Assembly: GCF_001584185.1 (NCBI RefSeq)
Contig: NZ_CP013234.1
Span: 3,720,001 to 3,784,000 of the forward strand
Reading direction: 5' to 3'
Length of the DNA stretch: 64,000 nucleotides
From: Collimonas pratensis
Lineage (GTDB): Bacteria > Pseudomonadota > Gammaproteobacteria > Burkholderiales > Burkholderiaceae_D
Part shown: positions 26,732 to 35,977 of the stretch, piece after piece
Layout of the letters: the number at the start of each line of letters is the position of its first letter
Numbering within the stretch: the first letter of the stretch is position 1
Translations under genes and position numbers: made by a program
Notes under the pieces: generated by a model
Databases searched by the model: none
The model's input: only the letters and a program-made list of their open reading frames with translations
Told to the model about the DNA's origin: nothing

Positions 26732-28865
26732 GTGCGACATGGTGCTGATGAGGTAATTGCTTTGCCCACTGAACATCGTGGTGACAAAGCCCGTTGTGCC
26801 GTCAACGGTAGCCTACTGACCCAGGCGAGATGGGTAACTGTCTGGTCTGAAGCGGTCAGGACAATGCATGGAGGGCTGCAAGCGCAAATGCGGCTCTCAC
26901 GCTAGGCTTGGTGGTATTGGTTAACATAAGTGAATTGCTGATAAACGTCGTCACCACGAACCAGCCAAAAGCGCTGACAGGCTGGAGCCAAAAGGCACGT
27001 AGCTGGCTATCCCTCTTAGTCCTCGGGATACACGGACATCATAGCTACCGGCGGAGAGGCAGAACCTAACCCACTGTGTTATCTCATCGGAACATGGTAA
27101 GCCCGTATCGCTGCCTTCTGGGCAGGCGACCCGCAAGGGAAGCTGTTGGCGGTGCGGGTAGAGGAAGACGGAGAAAGCGAATGCTTTGCTGTAATGACAG
27201 AGATAGGGGTTGCAACATCATCCCATGCGAAAGCAGGCCCACTTCCGTCCGGTCTCTCATCACGAGAGAATTTGTAGAACTTTTGAAGGCAGGAATCGCA
27301 AATGACCATCACTTATCCGATGGGTGCACCAGCCCGCAACTCTGAGCATTGGAACCAGATCGACTGGCACCAGTGTCGCCGAGAAGTGAGAAAGCTGCAA
27401 GTGCGTATCGTGAAGGCAGTACAGGAAGGCCGCTGGCACAAGGTGAAATCCTTGCAATGGCTGCTAACCCACTCGTTCAGTGCGAAAGCACTGGCAGTTA
27501 AACGGGTGACCGAAAATCAAGGTAAGCGTACAGCGGGGGTCGATAAGGCAACATGGTTGACTCCCAATGCCAAATGGAGCGGCATATTGTCGCTCAGCAG
27601 ATGCGGGTATCGGGCTCTACCGTTGCGACGGGTGTACATCCCCAAAAGTAATGGCAAGCTGCGGCCGCTGGGTATTCCGACGATGCGTGACAGGGCCATG
27701 CAGGCGCTTTACCTGCAAGCTCTCGAACCTGTTTCGGAGACCACGGCGGACCCGCATTCCTATGGATTTCGGCCAAAACGCTCAACAGCAGATGCGATAG
27801 AACAGTGCTTCAGATCGCTGTCGCAGAAATTCTCTGCTCGGTGGGTGTTGGAAGCCGATATTCAAGGATGCTTCGACAATTTTAGCCATGACTGGTTACT
27901 CGCCAATATCCCAACGGATAAAGCGATACTGGCAACGTGGTTAAAAGCCGGCTTCATGGAAAGCCACATCCTCTCTCCAACTATGGCGGGCACACCACAA
28001 GGGGGTATTATTTCTCCGACAGTGGCAACCATGGCACTCGATGGCTTGCAAGCACGTTTAAGTCAACAGCTCGCAAACACCGAAGGGAAGCGCAATCGAC
28101 TCCATATGAACTTCGTTCGATACGCCGACGATTTTATTGTGACAGGCCACTCGAAAGAGTTCCTGGAACAAGAAGTCAAACCGTGCATCGAAGCGTTTCT
28201 GGCGGAACGGGGTCTCACCCTCTCTGCTGAGAAAACGCGGGTCACTGCAATTGAGGAGGGATTCGATTTCTTGGGCGTGAATCTTCGTCGCTTCGGCGAC
28301 AAGCTGCTCACGCGGCCTGCACAGAAAAGCATTCAGTCTCTGTGCAGCAAGCTCAGGAAAATCGTTAAAGATAATCTGACGGCAAAACAATATAGCCTGA
28401 TACAGCAACTCAACCCGGTCATCCGTGGTTGGACGCAATATCATCGACATGGTGTTGCCAAGAAAATCTTTACGGATGTGGATACGTATCTATGGCAGTT
28501 ACTGTGGCGCTGGGCTACTCGACGTCATCCCCACAAAAGGGCAAGATGGATTAAAGATAAATACTTCAAGTGCATAGCACATCGCCACTGGGTATTTGCT
28601 ACTACCGAAAATACAGGTTCAACGGAACTGGTTGCGCTGGTCAAGGCCCGCGACACGAAAATCCGGCGACACCTCAAAATTCGATGTGCCGCTAATCCAT
28701 TTGATCCGGAGTGGAATGATTACTTCGAGCGGCGCAAAGACCGACGATTCCGGGACTAGCCGGTTGACGAAAGAAGACTTCGAGAGGCTTGAGCGGAGTG
28801 CGGTGAAAGTCGCACGCTCCGTTCTTAGGGGACGGCGGCGTAGCAATGCGCTGCTGTTACCCGAC
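26732..28865 (+). mobile_element. Group II intron 1 (full length)
   Basis: Begins GTGCGAC, the usual 5' end of bacterial group II introns, and ends ...TTACCCGAC after a canonical domain V at 28791-28824 (GAGCGGAGTGCGGTGAAAGT, then the pairing CGCACGCTCCGTTC). The maturase gene lies in domain IV. About 2.1 kb. It is a self-splicing ribozyme and retroelement, in the same orientation as intron 2, which starts four bases later. Confidence 0.85.
27302..28759 (+). CDS. ltrA: Group II intron reverse transcriptase/maturase
   Basis: 485 residues. The RT domain runs from about 60 to 340: RRVYIPKSNGKLRPLGIPTMRDR (RT1-2), then YGFRPKRSTADAI, LEADIQGCFDNF (RT3), GTPQGGIISP (RT4) and the catalytic YADD at 274-277. 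After it come the maturase X domain (WTQYHRHGVAKKIF) and a C-terminal zinc-finger/HNH-like remnant (IRRHLKIRCAANPFDPEW). The catalytic residues are intact. It helps the intron fold, splice and retrohome. Confidence 0.95.
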   Translation: MTITYPMGAPARNSEHWNQIDWHQCRREVRKLQVRIVKAVQEGRWHKVKSLQWLLTHSFSAKALAVKRVTENQGKRTAGVDKATWLTPNAKWSGILSLSRCGYRALPLRRVYIPKSNGKLRPLGIPTMRDRAMQALYLQALEPVSETTADPHSYGFRPKRSTADAIEQCFRSLSQKFSARWVLEADIQGCFDNFSHDWLLANIPTDKAILATWLKAGFMESHILSPTMAGTPQGGIISPTVATMALDGLQARLSQQLANTEGKRNRLHMNFVRYADDFIVTGHSKEFLEQEVKPCIEAFLAERGLTLSAEKTRVTAIEEGFDFLGVNLRRFGDKLLTRPAQKSIQSLCSKLRKIVKDNLTAKQYSLIQQLNPVIRGWTQYHRHGVAKKIFTDVDTYLWQLLWRWATRRHPHKRARWIKDKYFKCIAHRHWVFATTENTGSTELVALVKARDTKIRRHLKIRCAANPFDPEWNDYFERRKDRRFRD

Positions 28866-28869
28866 CAAT

Positions 28870-29696
28870 GTGCGACATGAAGCTGCTGGAATAATTGCCT
28901 TGCCCGTAGAGCACCGCGGTGACAAGGCCCGTTGTGCCGTCAACGGTAGCCTACGCTGATGATTTTATTGTGACAGGGAGATCGAAAGAATTTCTGGAAC
29001 AAAAGGTCAGACCGTTTATCGAAGCATTTTTAGCGGAACGGGGCTTGGCTCTCTCAGCCGAGAAAACGCGTGCCACGGCCATTGAAGAGGGGTTCGATTT
29101 CCTTGGGATTAATATCCGGCGCGTCGGCAGCAAGTTGCTGACGCGGCCTGCGCAGAAGGGTATTCAATCTTTGTGCAGCAAGCTCAGGGAAATCGTCAAA
29201 GGCAACGCATCGGCCAAACAGATCAATGTGATACGGCAGCTCAATCCAGTCATCCGTGGCTGGGCGCAATATCATCGTCATGGTGTGGCCAGCGAAGCCT
29301 TTGGAAAAGTGGACAGCTATCTATGGTTACTGCTGTGGCGCTGGGCAAAGCGTCGTCATAACAACAAAGGTGCGAGGTGGATTAAAGCAAAATATTTCAG
29401 ACGCATAAGACATCGCGACTGGATATTTGCAGCAAATGAAAATGAAGGAACAAAGGAATTTGTCGCGCTGGTTAAGGCCAGCGATACGCTTATCCGGCGA
29501 CACCTCAAAATTCAAAGTGCTGCTAATCCATTTGATCCCGAGTGGCACGACTATTTCGCACGGCGTCAATATCGACGATTCCGGGACTAGCCGGTTAACG
29601 AAAGAAGACTTAGAGAGGCTTGAGCGGAGTGCGGTGAAAGTCGCACGCTCCGTTCTTAGGGGACGGCGGCGCAGCAATGCGCTGCTGTTACCCGAC
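28870..29696 (+). mobile_element. Group II intron 2 (internally deleted)
   Basis: Starts GTGCGACATGAAGCTGCTGG at 28870 and follows the intron 1 5' domain for about 80 bases up to GGTAGCCTAC. It then jumps directly to the YADD part of the maturase (junction about 28952, sharing TAC) and continues to its own domain V (29622-29655) and the end ...TTACCCGAC at 29696. Most of domain I and the N-terminal half of the RT are missing. It differs from intron 1 at many positions, so it is a related intron, not a fresh duplicate. Confidence 0.82.
28952..29590 (+). pseudogene. Truncated group II intron maturase
   Basis: Only the part from YADDFIVTG to the C-terminus remains, in frame and without stops, with clear divergence from the complete copy (for example GKVDSYLWLLLWRWAKRRHN against TDVDTYLWQLLWRWATRRHP). 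It lacks RT motifs 1-4 and cannot be an active reverse transcriptase. A GTG at 28919 would open it, but with meaningless leader residues. Confidence 0.85.
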
Positions 29697-29721
29697 TTAA
29701 AGGCCGATAGCTAGCAAGACA

Positions 29722-30846
29722 TCAGACACTCAGAATGGCACAGCGCTCTACGATCCAGGACACGGCAAATACGGAAATCGCGGCCGAACCACCGTATAGC
29801 GCCGCCAACTTGAACCAATGTTCCTGCCGATACAGATAGAGCACCGGCAGCAACAGCAGGACAATGCCGAGCTGGCCGGCTTCCACCCCCAGGTTGAAGC
29901 CGGCCAGCGCGACTGCCAAGTGCAGCGGCGGCAAGGCCATGTCGATCAGGACATTGGCAAAGCCAAAACCATGTATCAAGCCGAAGGCGAATGCGATCAA
30001 CCACAGGCGCCGCTGGACCAGCGGATAAATATTATTGAGCGCCGCCAGCAGGATGGTGACGGCGATGCCGATTTCCACCAGCACCGCGGGCACGCTGATC
30101 AGGTGGAAAGCCGCCAGCGTCAGGGTGATCGCATGCGCGGCGGTGAACGCAGTGACGATGCGCAGCAGTTCCAGCACCACCGGCCTGGGCGACGCTACCG
30201 CCTGCCAGCTGCGGCCGCGCGCCACCCATGAGGCCGGCAGCAGCAAGGCTATCAGGAACAAGGCATGGTCAAAGCCGCGCCAGATGTGGCCCATGCCTTC
30301 CAGCATGAAATCGATGAAGACATTTGCCAGCGGCTTACCGTGCAGGTCCAGTGTTTCCTGTGGATGATCCAGCCCCAGTATTGCGGTGGCGATAGCGCCG
30401 TCGTTGACCACGCTGACCAAGCCTTTGTGCAGCGTATCGATGTCTGCGAACAGGTGATAGTCGATAGCGAGCCGGGCCGGCTGCAGCGCGCATTTCGCAT
30501 TGAACATCAAGACTGCATAGGCGCCATCGGTATGATGGTCGATCAGCATCTCGCCCGGCTGTATTGGGCAGTTTTGGCCGTCTGAAGCTAAGGTAATCCG
30601 GCTAAAGGCATAGTGCGCGATATCCGCCTGGCGCCGCTTCAGCTCGCCCCAGGTCAGCTTGCCGTCACCATTGCTGTCGAGCACCAGCGGATTGTCGAGG
30701 TCGCGCAGGGCCACATCCCAGCGGCCATGCAAGTCCGCGCCGTCGACGCTGATGGCCAGGTAGCTGTCGCTGGGCTTGTGCGCCAGCGCCTGCGATGAAA
30801 GGCAGAGCAGCCAGCAGGTCAGCAGAATTTTCGCGCCGATTTTCAT
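29722..30846 (-). CDS. HupE/UreJ-type membrane protein with an exported N-terminal domain
   Basis: 374 residues. Signal peptide (LLTCWLLCLSSQALAH), then a periplasmic domain of about 150 residues containing a single EF-hand-like loop LDSNGDGKLTWGE. A C-terminal membrane part follows, with seven or so helices and the histidine-rich signature MGHIWRGFDHALFLIALLLP, FTAAHAITLTLAA and GLIHGFGFA. This is the HupE/UreJ-like family, whose characterised relatives move nickel or cobalt; the metal here is unproven. AAGG precedes the ATG by seven bases. It is the last gene of the seven-gene operon. Confidence 0.88.
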   Translation of the reverse strand: MKIGAKILLTCWLLCLSSQALAHKPSDSYLAISVDGADLHGRWDVALRDLDNPLVLDSNGDGKLTWGELKRRQADIAHYAFSRITLASDGQNCPIQPGEMLIDHHTDGAYAVLMFNAKCALQPARLAIDYHLFADIDTLHKGLVSVVNDGAIATAILGLDHPQETLDLHGKPLANVFIDFMLEGMGHIWRGFDHALFLIALLLPASWVARGRSWQAVASPRPVVLELLRIVTAFTAAHAITLTLAAFHLISVPAVLVEIGIAVTILLAALNNIYPLVQRRLWLIAFAFGLIHGFGFANVLIDMALPPLHLAVALAGFNLGVEAGQLGIVLLLLPVLYLYRQEHWFKLAALYGGSAAISVFAVSWIVERCAILSV

Positions 30847-30880
30847 CCATATACCTTTGATATTCCAGGTTTACAGTCCA

Positions 30881-32074
30881 CTACCGTCCAGCCGGCAGCT
30901 GCGCCTGCTGCTCCAGGGCCAGCAAGGATGGCGCTCGCAGACCAGCGGTTTTCAGCCATTCCAGCGCTGCTTGCGCAGCCCGCGGCTGGTGTGCAGCCAC
31001 CGCACTCTCCAACAAGATGCGGCAATCGGCCAGTTCCTTTTGCACCTGCCAGTTGGCTTGCGCCAGCTGCAATGCGGCTTCCGGCTGGTTCAGCAGGATC
31101 AGGCGGAACATGGCTTCTTCGCGCAGGTGGACGCGGTCGCCGCGTGCCGCCGCGGCGGCAAAACGAGCTTGCAGGTCATCGATGTGGGCCCTGGCGTCGG
31201 CGCTGCCCAATTGCTGCTCAGCCATTGCCAGCCGCAACAGCAGGTTGTCGTTGCGGATATCGTCGGCCAGCAGCGGCAACACCTCACGCGGCCGGCGCTG
31301 CGCCAGCAGGAAATCGGCCATCGCCGTCTTCAGGTAAGCATCGCGCGGATTGGCGGCCAGACCAGAACGCAGCGCCGCCTCAGCTTGGGCATCCTGGCCA
31401 ATAGATGCAGCGGCCTCCGCCAGGCTGGCGGCAGCCCAGGCCTTGATGCCCTGTTCTGGCGGCGCTTGCGTGAGCATGCGTTGCAGCAGGGCCGTGGCCT
31501 GGTCCGGCTGGCCGCTGACCGCGAGCACGTTCGCCAGGCAGATGCCGGCGAATACCGTATCCTGGAAAATCAGCGCGCCGCAGCTTTCCTTTGCGGCCGC
31601 GTAGTGCCCTTGCACCTGCAGGATGCTGGCCCGCATCAGCAACGCCTGCGGATTGCCCGGGGTTTTGCTCATGGCGAGGTTGAGATTGGCCAGCGCGGCG
31701 TCAAACTGATGATTGCTCTGCTGTACGCTGGCGCGCAAGATTAACGCCAGCGCCGGCGGATTATCCGTACGCAGCCATGGCGCGATAGCAGCTTCGGCCT
31801 GGCCCAGGTCGCGCGGATCGCTGTCGCGGCGGAAGCGGCTCAAATGCCGTTCAGCCAGTTCGCTGGCCAGCTTGAAGTCCGCCGGCGCGGCATTGAGCTG
31901 CATGCGCAAGCTAGCGATGCGCGCATTCAAGGCATCATTATCCCGACGCGGCAAGGTTTCCAGCACCATGGCGTCGTCCGTCGGCTTGAACGGCTCGGCC
32001 TGCGCCAGCGGGGTCAGCGCCATGCAGAGCAAAGCGATCAGCAAGACGTTGAACCAGCCGAGGACTGAGCGCAT
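30881..32074 (-). CDS. Exported TPR-repeat protein of the HupE/DUF4331 operon
   Basis: About 397 residues from the ATG at 32072-32074, chosen because GGAG lies nine bases upstream and the product then opens with a clean signal peptide (MRSVLGWFNVLLIALLCMAL...AQA). The rest is alpha-helical tetratricopeptide repeats, for example HQFDAALANLNLAMSKTPGN and QAEAALRSGLAANPRDAYLK. It is presumably a periplasmic scaffold for the other envelope proteins. Longer in-frame starts overlap the gene before it. Confidence 0.85.
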   Translation of the reverse strand: MRSVLGWFNVLLIALLCMALTPLAQAEPFKPTDDAMVLETLPRRDNDALNARIASLRMQLNAAPADFKLASELAERHLSRFRRDSDPRDLGQAEAAIAPWLRTDNPPALALILRASVQQSNHQFDAALANLNLAMSKTPGNPQALLMRASILQVQGHYAAAKESCGALIFQDTVFAGICLANVLAVSGQPDQATALLQRMLTQAPPEQGIKAWAAASLAEAAASIGQDAQAEAALRSGLAANPRDAYLKTAMADFLLAQRRPREVLPLLADDIRNDNLLLRLAMAEQQLGSADARAHIDDLQARFAAAAARGDRVHLREEAMFRLILLNQPEAALQLAQANWQVQKELADCRILLESAVAAHQPRAAQAALEWLKTAGLRAPSLLALEQQAQLPAGR

Positions 32075-32091
32075 CGCGGGCATCTCCATGA

Positions 32092-32724
32092 TCAGGCCGG
32101 TAGCCATTGGCGTCCCGCCAGGCTCAGCACCAGCACTCCGATGGCGATGGTCCAGCTGCCCGCTACGCGCATGCCGATGCTGATCCAACCCTGCCGCAGC
32201 TGCAACAAGGCATCGCCCACGGCCATCAGATAGGCCAACGCCAGGAAAGCCACGCCGACGATGCCGGCAAAGAAAGCGTCCGGCAGCATATTGCCTTCCA
32301 GCGCCGAGCCATTGGCCATGCCGAAGGTGATGCCGGCAAATGCCGCGAACAGGCCAAGGACGCTGCGCGGCAGCGGCCGTCCTGCAGCCAGCAGGATGCC
32401 GGCGCCGATAACGGTACAGACATTAATGACGAACATGCTTTGCGGCGCTGGCCAGTATTGCACCACCAGAGCGCCGACCAGCACCGCAGCGGGAAACAGC
32501 GCGATCAGGAAAGAACAGCGGTGGCGCTCGTTCTGTCCTGCCAGCATCCCCAGCGCCAGCAGCAGCATGATATGTTCCGGCGACGTCAGCGGATGCAGCG
32601 CGCCGGCGTAAAAGTCGCCGGCCCCAGCGAAAGCCGCATGCGCCTGCACCAGCGAAGGTGCCAGGCCCATGGCAACGGCGGCTGGCCATCTCCATTCCTT
32701 AGCGCGCGCGAATCCGGTACGCAT
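32092..32724 (-). CDS. HupE/UreJ-family membrane protein
   Basis: 210 residues, six to seven hydrophobic helices, beginning with a cleavable-looking leader ending in VQAHAAFAG. The family motif is HPLTSPEHIMLLLALGMLAGQ near residue 43, with histidines as in HupE/UreJ proteins, which are membrane permeases linked to nickel supply of hydrogenase and urease. It is separated from the previous gene by three bases. No hydrogenase or urease gene is in the window. Confidence 0.88.
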   Translation of the reverse strand: MRTGFARAKEWRWPAAVAMGLAPSLVQAHAAFAGAGDFYAGALHPLTSPEHIMLLLALGMLAGQNERHRCSFLIALFPAAVLVGALVVQYWPAPQSMFVINVCTVIGAGILLAAGRPLPRSVLGLFAAFAGITFGMANGSALEGNMLPDAFFAGIVGVAFLALAYLMAVGDALLQLRQGWISIGMRVAGSWTIAIGVLVLSLAGRQWLPA

Positions 32725-32727
32725 GGC

Positions 32728-33327
32728 TCAACCCGCCATCGCCAGATTGAGGAAGTAGGCACCGCCAAAGGCAATCGCCAGGCCACCCATGCGCAATACA
32801 TATTGGCCGGCGCGCCATTTGTACAGCAAGCCCAGCACAATGCCGCAGGCATGCAGCAAGCCGGTCGCCAGCACAAAACCGATGGCAAAGGTCAAGGGAT
32901 TGGCGGACGACGGCAGCTCGGCACCGTGGGCATAGCCGTGGCAGATCGCAAACACCGCGACAATCACGCCGGCAACCCATAACGGTGGCCGCACTGCCAG
33001 GCAGATCATCGCGCCCAGTACCAGCGCCGATAAAGCGATGCCGGTTTCAATCCCGTGCAGCGGCACGCCAAGCACTCCCATGACGCCGCCCACCGTCATC
33101 ACCAGCGGAAACGTCACCGGTAGTACCCAGATCGCCGGCCGCCCCAGTTGCGCGCCCCACAGTCCGACCGCGACCATCGCGATGACATGGTCCAGGCCAG
33201 AAATCGGATGCAGGAAACCGGTCTTGAAGCCGCCCGCCATGTCGCCCTGGCCGATGTGCGCGGATGCTGCGCCCGCCGCCAGCGATAGCAGCACCAGCAA
33301 GGCCAGTTTCAGTGTCTTGTGGCTCAC
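32728..33327 (-). CDS. HupE/UreJ-family membrane protein
   Basis: 199 residues, the most typical HupE/UreJ of the three: signal-like start (LALLVLLSLAAGAASAHIGQ), signature FLHPISGLDHVIAMVAVGLWGAQ near residue 40, and a second histidine motif AICHGYAHGAELP near 128. These conserved histidines are thought to bind the metal in transit. A second HupE/UreJ gene follows after three bases, implying paired or hetero-oligomeric use. Confidence 0.92.
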   Translation of the reverse strand: MSHKTLKLALLVLLSLAAGAASAHIGQGDMAGGFKTGFLHPISGLDHVIAMVAVGLWGAQLGRPAIWVLPVTFPLVMTVGGVMGVLGVPLHGIETGIALSALVLGAMICLAVRPPLWVAGVIVAVFAICHGYAHGAELPSSANPLTFAIGFVLATGLLHACGIVLGLLYKWRAGQYVLRMGGLAIAFGGAYFLNLAMAG

Positions 33328-33406
33328 GATTTTTCTCCTTTGTTATTATTTGACAGTGACTCAACGCCCCACCAGCACCCCATCGCGGTGCCGATCCATC
33401 GCAGAT

Positions 33407-33895
33407 TCAAATCGCCGGAACCAGGCGCCGGCTACCGGATATTTCACGCGCATAGATGCGGGCGGGATCCGCGCTGCCATCCAGGTTCGAGGAAAAGTCC
33501 TGGCAAGTCTGCAGTGCTTGGGCCGGGCTGGCATGCTTCAGAGCCATGGTCTGCGCCACTCTGGTTTCGGAAAACTTGTTTTCCATGATTGCCTTGTATT
33601 GTTTATACATGGCGGTGTTACCGGCAGCCAGATCGCGCAAATAGTGCTCATAACGGCGTTCGAACTCATTGACCAGCGGCTGATTGCGGCTTTGCCAGCG
33701 CTGCCAGGCCTGGTCGTAACTGGCGTGCTGCTGCGGATACATGGTTTTGCAGATATCGCGCTGATCTCGGGCGCTGCGGATGCCTGCATACACCTTGCCC
33801 AGCTGATTGACGTATTCCGGCGCAGGCTTGGCGGCATGGGCAGCCGTCGCCAGGCTCATCAATGCCACAACATACAGATAGCTGCGGATGTTCAT
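33407..33895 (-). CDS. Hypothetical exported protein of the HupE/DUF4331 operon
   Basis: 162 residues from the ATG at 33893-33895 (GGAG seven bases upstream). Signal peptide ends TAAHA; the mature part is helical and rich in Q, R, Y and M (YPQQHASYDQAWQRWQSRNQ) with two cysteines. The family is not recognised. Its place in the operon suggests a periplasmic partner. Confidence 0.72.
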   Translation of the reverse strand: MNIRSYLYVVALMSLATAAHAAKPAPEYVNQLGKVYAGIRSARDQRDICKTMYPQQHASYDQAWQRWQSRNQPLVNEFERRYEHYLRDLAAGNTAMYKQYKAIMENKFSETRVAQTMALKHASPAQALQTCQDFSSNLDGSADPARIYAREISGSRRLVPAI

Positions 33896-33954
33896 CACTG
33901 CACTCCTTGAAAAAACATCCGGCGGCCGTGAGCCGCCAGATGCGCTTACGGCTG

Positions 33955-34227
33955 TCAGTTCAGAGGAACCGGCGAGGTGGTTTCGGATTGCGTTACCGTG
34001 ATCGAATCGGTCGAGATCGGGCTGGCGGTATCCGACGTGGTCGTAAGAACTTGCTCGACCTCCACGGTGAAGGCGTCAGCTACGGGGGCAGGCGCCGGAG
34101 CAGGCGCTGGCGCAGGTGCCGGCGGCGCCGTTCCTCCGAGTGCCCCCGAAGAGCCGCCGTCGCCGCCGCACGCCGCCAGAACCAGTCCGGCGCCGACGAT
34201 CATGGTCAATGTCATAAGGCGTTTCAT
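33955..34227 (-). CDS. Small lipoprotein with a proline-alanine linker
   Basis: About 90 residues. Lipobox LAAC (VLAACGGDGG), then a (PA)n stretch of seven units and a short Thr/Ser-rich tail. AGGAG lies six bases before the second of two adjacent ATGs. Probably a membrane-anchored spacer or accessory of the DUF4331 protein, whose gene ends ten bases earlier on the same strand. Confidence 0.75.
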   Translation of the reverse strand: MKRLMTLTMIVGAGLVLAACGGDGGSSGALGGTAPPAPAPAPAPAPAPVADAFTVEVEQVLTTTSDTASPISTDSITVTQSETTSPVPLN

Positions 34228-34237
34228 CATGTACTCC

Positions 34238-35719
34238 TTAGTTAAACACGCCGGGCACAGGTGTCTTCAGGTACGGGAAAGCGGTATCGAAGAAGGTCTG
34301 GTCCAGATAAGCGCCGTCGGTGAAATCGATGGCGCCGGACGGTGCACTAGCCGGTGCGCAACCGATATTCAAGGTGCAGAGCCGCCCCATGACGACGCGC
34401 AAGGCGATATCGACCACGTCATCGCCCGGACGACGGCCATTCGGGAAACCGGCGGAATCACCGCCAATCACCCCGAGGCGGCTTTGCGAGGCCGGCACGG
34501 TGACGGCGGTGCTGGTGTTGAGGCGTAGCATTTCCGAAGGCGTCACGACTTTTTGCTGATTAACGCCAGGCACGCCCGTAAGGAACGCTGTCACCAGATC
34601 ATTGCGCGGAATATTGGTCGGGGCCTTGACGCCGGCGCTGCTAAACAGGATTTCCAGCAAGGCAGGCAAAGTAGGATTCGTGACATAGGCAAGGAACTGC
34701 GCATCGTCCGATGGTTTGCTGGTGTTGAAACGATCTTTATCCTTCAAACCTATCACCAGTTCGTTCACTAGAGGTATGCCGAGACGCGAAACCTGAGACC
34801 AAGCGCCGCCTTCCTTGCTGGCCAGTCCTACGCCGGGGCCTGGTCCAGGATTGATCAGCCTGGCTTGCCGCACGCTCGCGGTAGTCCAGCCACCAATCAC
34901 CGGATCAGTACTGCTTGCAAGGCAGGAAATCGGCACTTCCATTTCGATGGCAGTCACATTCTTGAGCTTGAGATTATCCAGGCCCTTGTTCTCTGCCTGT
35001 GGATCAAATGCAGTCGCCGGTGCAGTGATGTTCACCAGGTCGAAGGTGCCGCCCAGATTCACGACGAACGGATCCTTGCGCTGACCCACAAATACCTTGC
35101 CCGGCGTGCCGCAGCCGGGAATGTTGATGTTATATATATGTTGCGCGGCATAGGCAGCGTAGTTAGGCAGCGATTTGTTGCCGATGTAGTCAACCGGCTT
35201 GTCAAACGTGCTGCTGCCGTTGGCGGCATTGGTGATCGCCGCGACAGCGCCGGTGCGGCGATCGCCGGTCACCATGGTGATGGTGTAGCTTTCCTGGACG
35301 TTGAGGGTGGCGGCCTTGGGTGCATTGATGGCGCCGATGTTAATCAAAGGCACCGAGACATTCTTGCCGCCGACAGGCACCACGAGATCGAGCAGGTTGT
35401 TACTGAAGCGGAACTGATAGGTAATGTGTTCATGGCCATCGCCGACGTTGTCGATGTGGATTTCGTACAGGGCCTTGGGATCCATCATGAAGAAATTAGG
35501 TCCACCCCAGCCATCCTGGAGAGGCTGGTAGTTGGCAACGATGGTGACAAAACCGCTGCGACCAGTTTCATAACTGCGAAACATGTAAAAGTCGGTCCCG
35601 TCGACTTTCGGATTCTGAGCTACAAATGGGGACTCTCTATGACTGGATGCCAAAGCGCTTCCGGCAATCAGCATACATCCGGCGGCTAAGCCGAGCGCAG
35701 CACTCGCTACTGATTTCAT
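34238..35719 (-). CDS. DUF4331 family exported protein
   Basis: 493 residues from the ATG at 35717-35719 (GGGAG upstream; the open frame extends further but that part is antisense to the TonB receptor). Signal peptide ends GSALA, followed by the family hallmark SSHRESPFVAQNPKVDGTDFYMFRSYE. Further conserved pieces are IANYQPLQDGWGGPNFFMMDP and FPNGRRPGDDVVDIALRVVMG. DUF4331 proteins are secreted and of unknown biochemical function. First gene of the minus-strand operon, divergent from the TonB receptor. Confidence 0.92.
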   Translation of the reverse strand: MKSVASAALGLAAGCMLIAGSALASSHRESPFVAQNPKVDGTDFYMFRSYETGRSGFVTIVANYQPLQDGWGGPNFFMMDPKALYEIHIDNVGDGHEHITYQFRFSNNLLDLVVPVGGKNVSVPLINIGAINAPKAATLNVQESYTITMVTGDRRTGAVAAITNAANGSSTFDKPVDYIGNKSLPNYAAYAAQHIYNINIPGCGTPGKVFVGQRKDPFVVNLGGTFDLVNITAPATAFDPQAENKGLDNLKLKNVTAIEMEVPISCLASSTDPVIGGWTTASVRQARLINPGPGPGVGLASKEGGAWSQVSRLGIPLVNELVIGLKDKDRFNTSKPSDDAQFLAYVTNPTLPALLEILFSSAGVKAPTNIPRNDLVTAFLTGVPGVNQQKVVTPSEMLRLNTSTAVTVPASQSRLGVIGGDSAGFPNGRRPGDDVVDIALRVVMGRLCTLNIGCAPASAPSGAIDFTDGAYLDQTFFDTAFPYLKTPVPGVFN

Positions 35720-35977
35720 CTTGCTCTCCCGTGGGTAACATTGAAGGTTTCGGCGCAGCGATGGCCCAGTTGCCCCGCATTTGCGGCGCCTGTGAGTTCT
35801 ACGTAGTGGATTGCCTAGTGGATTCAAGAAGAGGCTGTTTATCGCAGCCAAAGTGAAAATAAATCGCAAAACTTGCATCCGGCGCAAGAAAAGCCGCGTA
35901 TCTCTAATGAGCACGATTTTTTCCGCGCTAGAGTAAGAAGAAATCAAAATAAGTAATATCTTGGGAGGCAGGCCGGC

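Noticed and set aside
30776..32982. Several long plus-strand frames opposite the HupE/TPR operon
   Set aside because: All are antisense to well-supported genes and rich in Q/R/H repeats typical of shadow frames.
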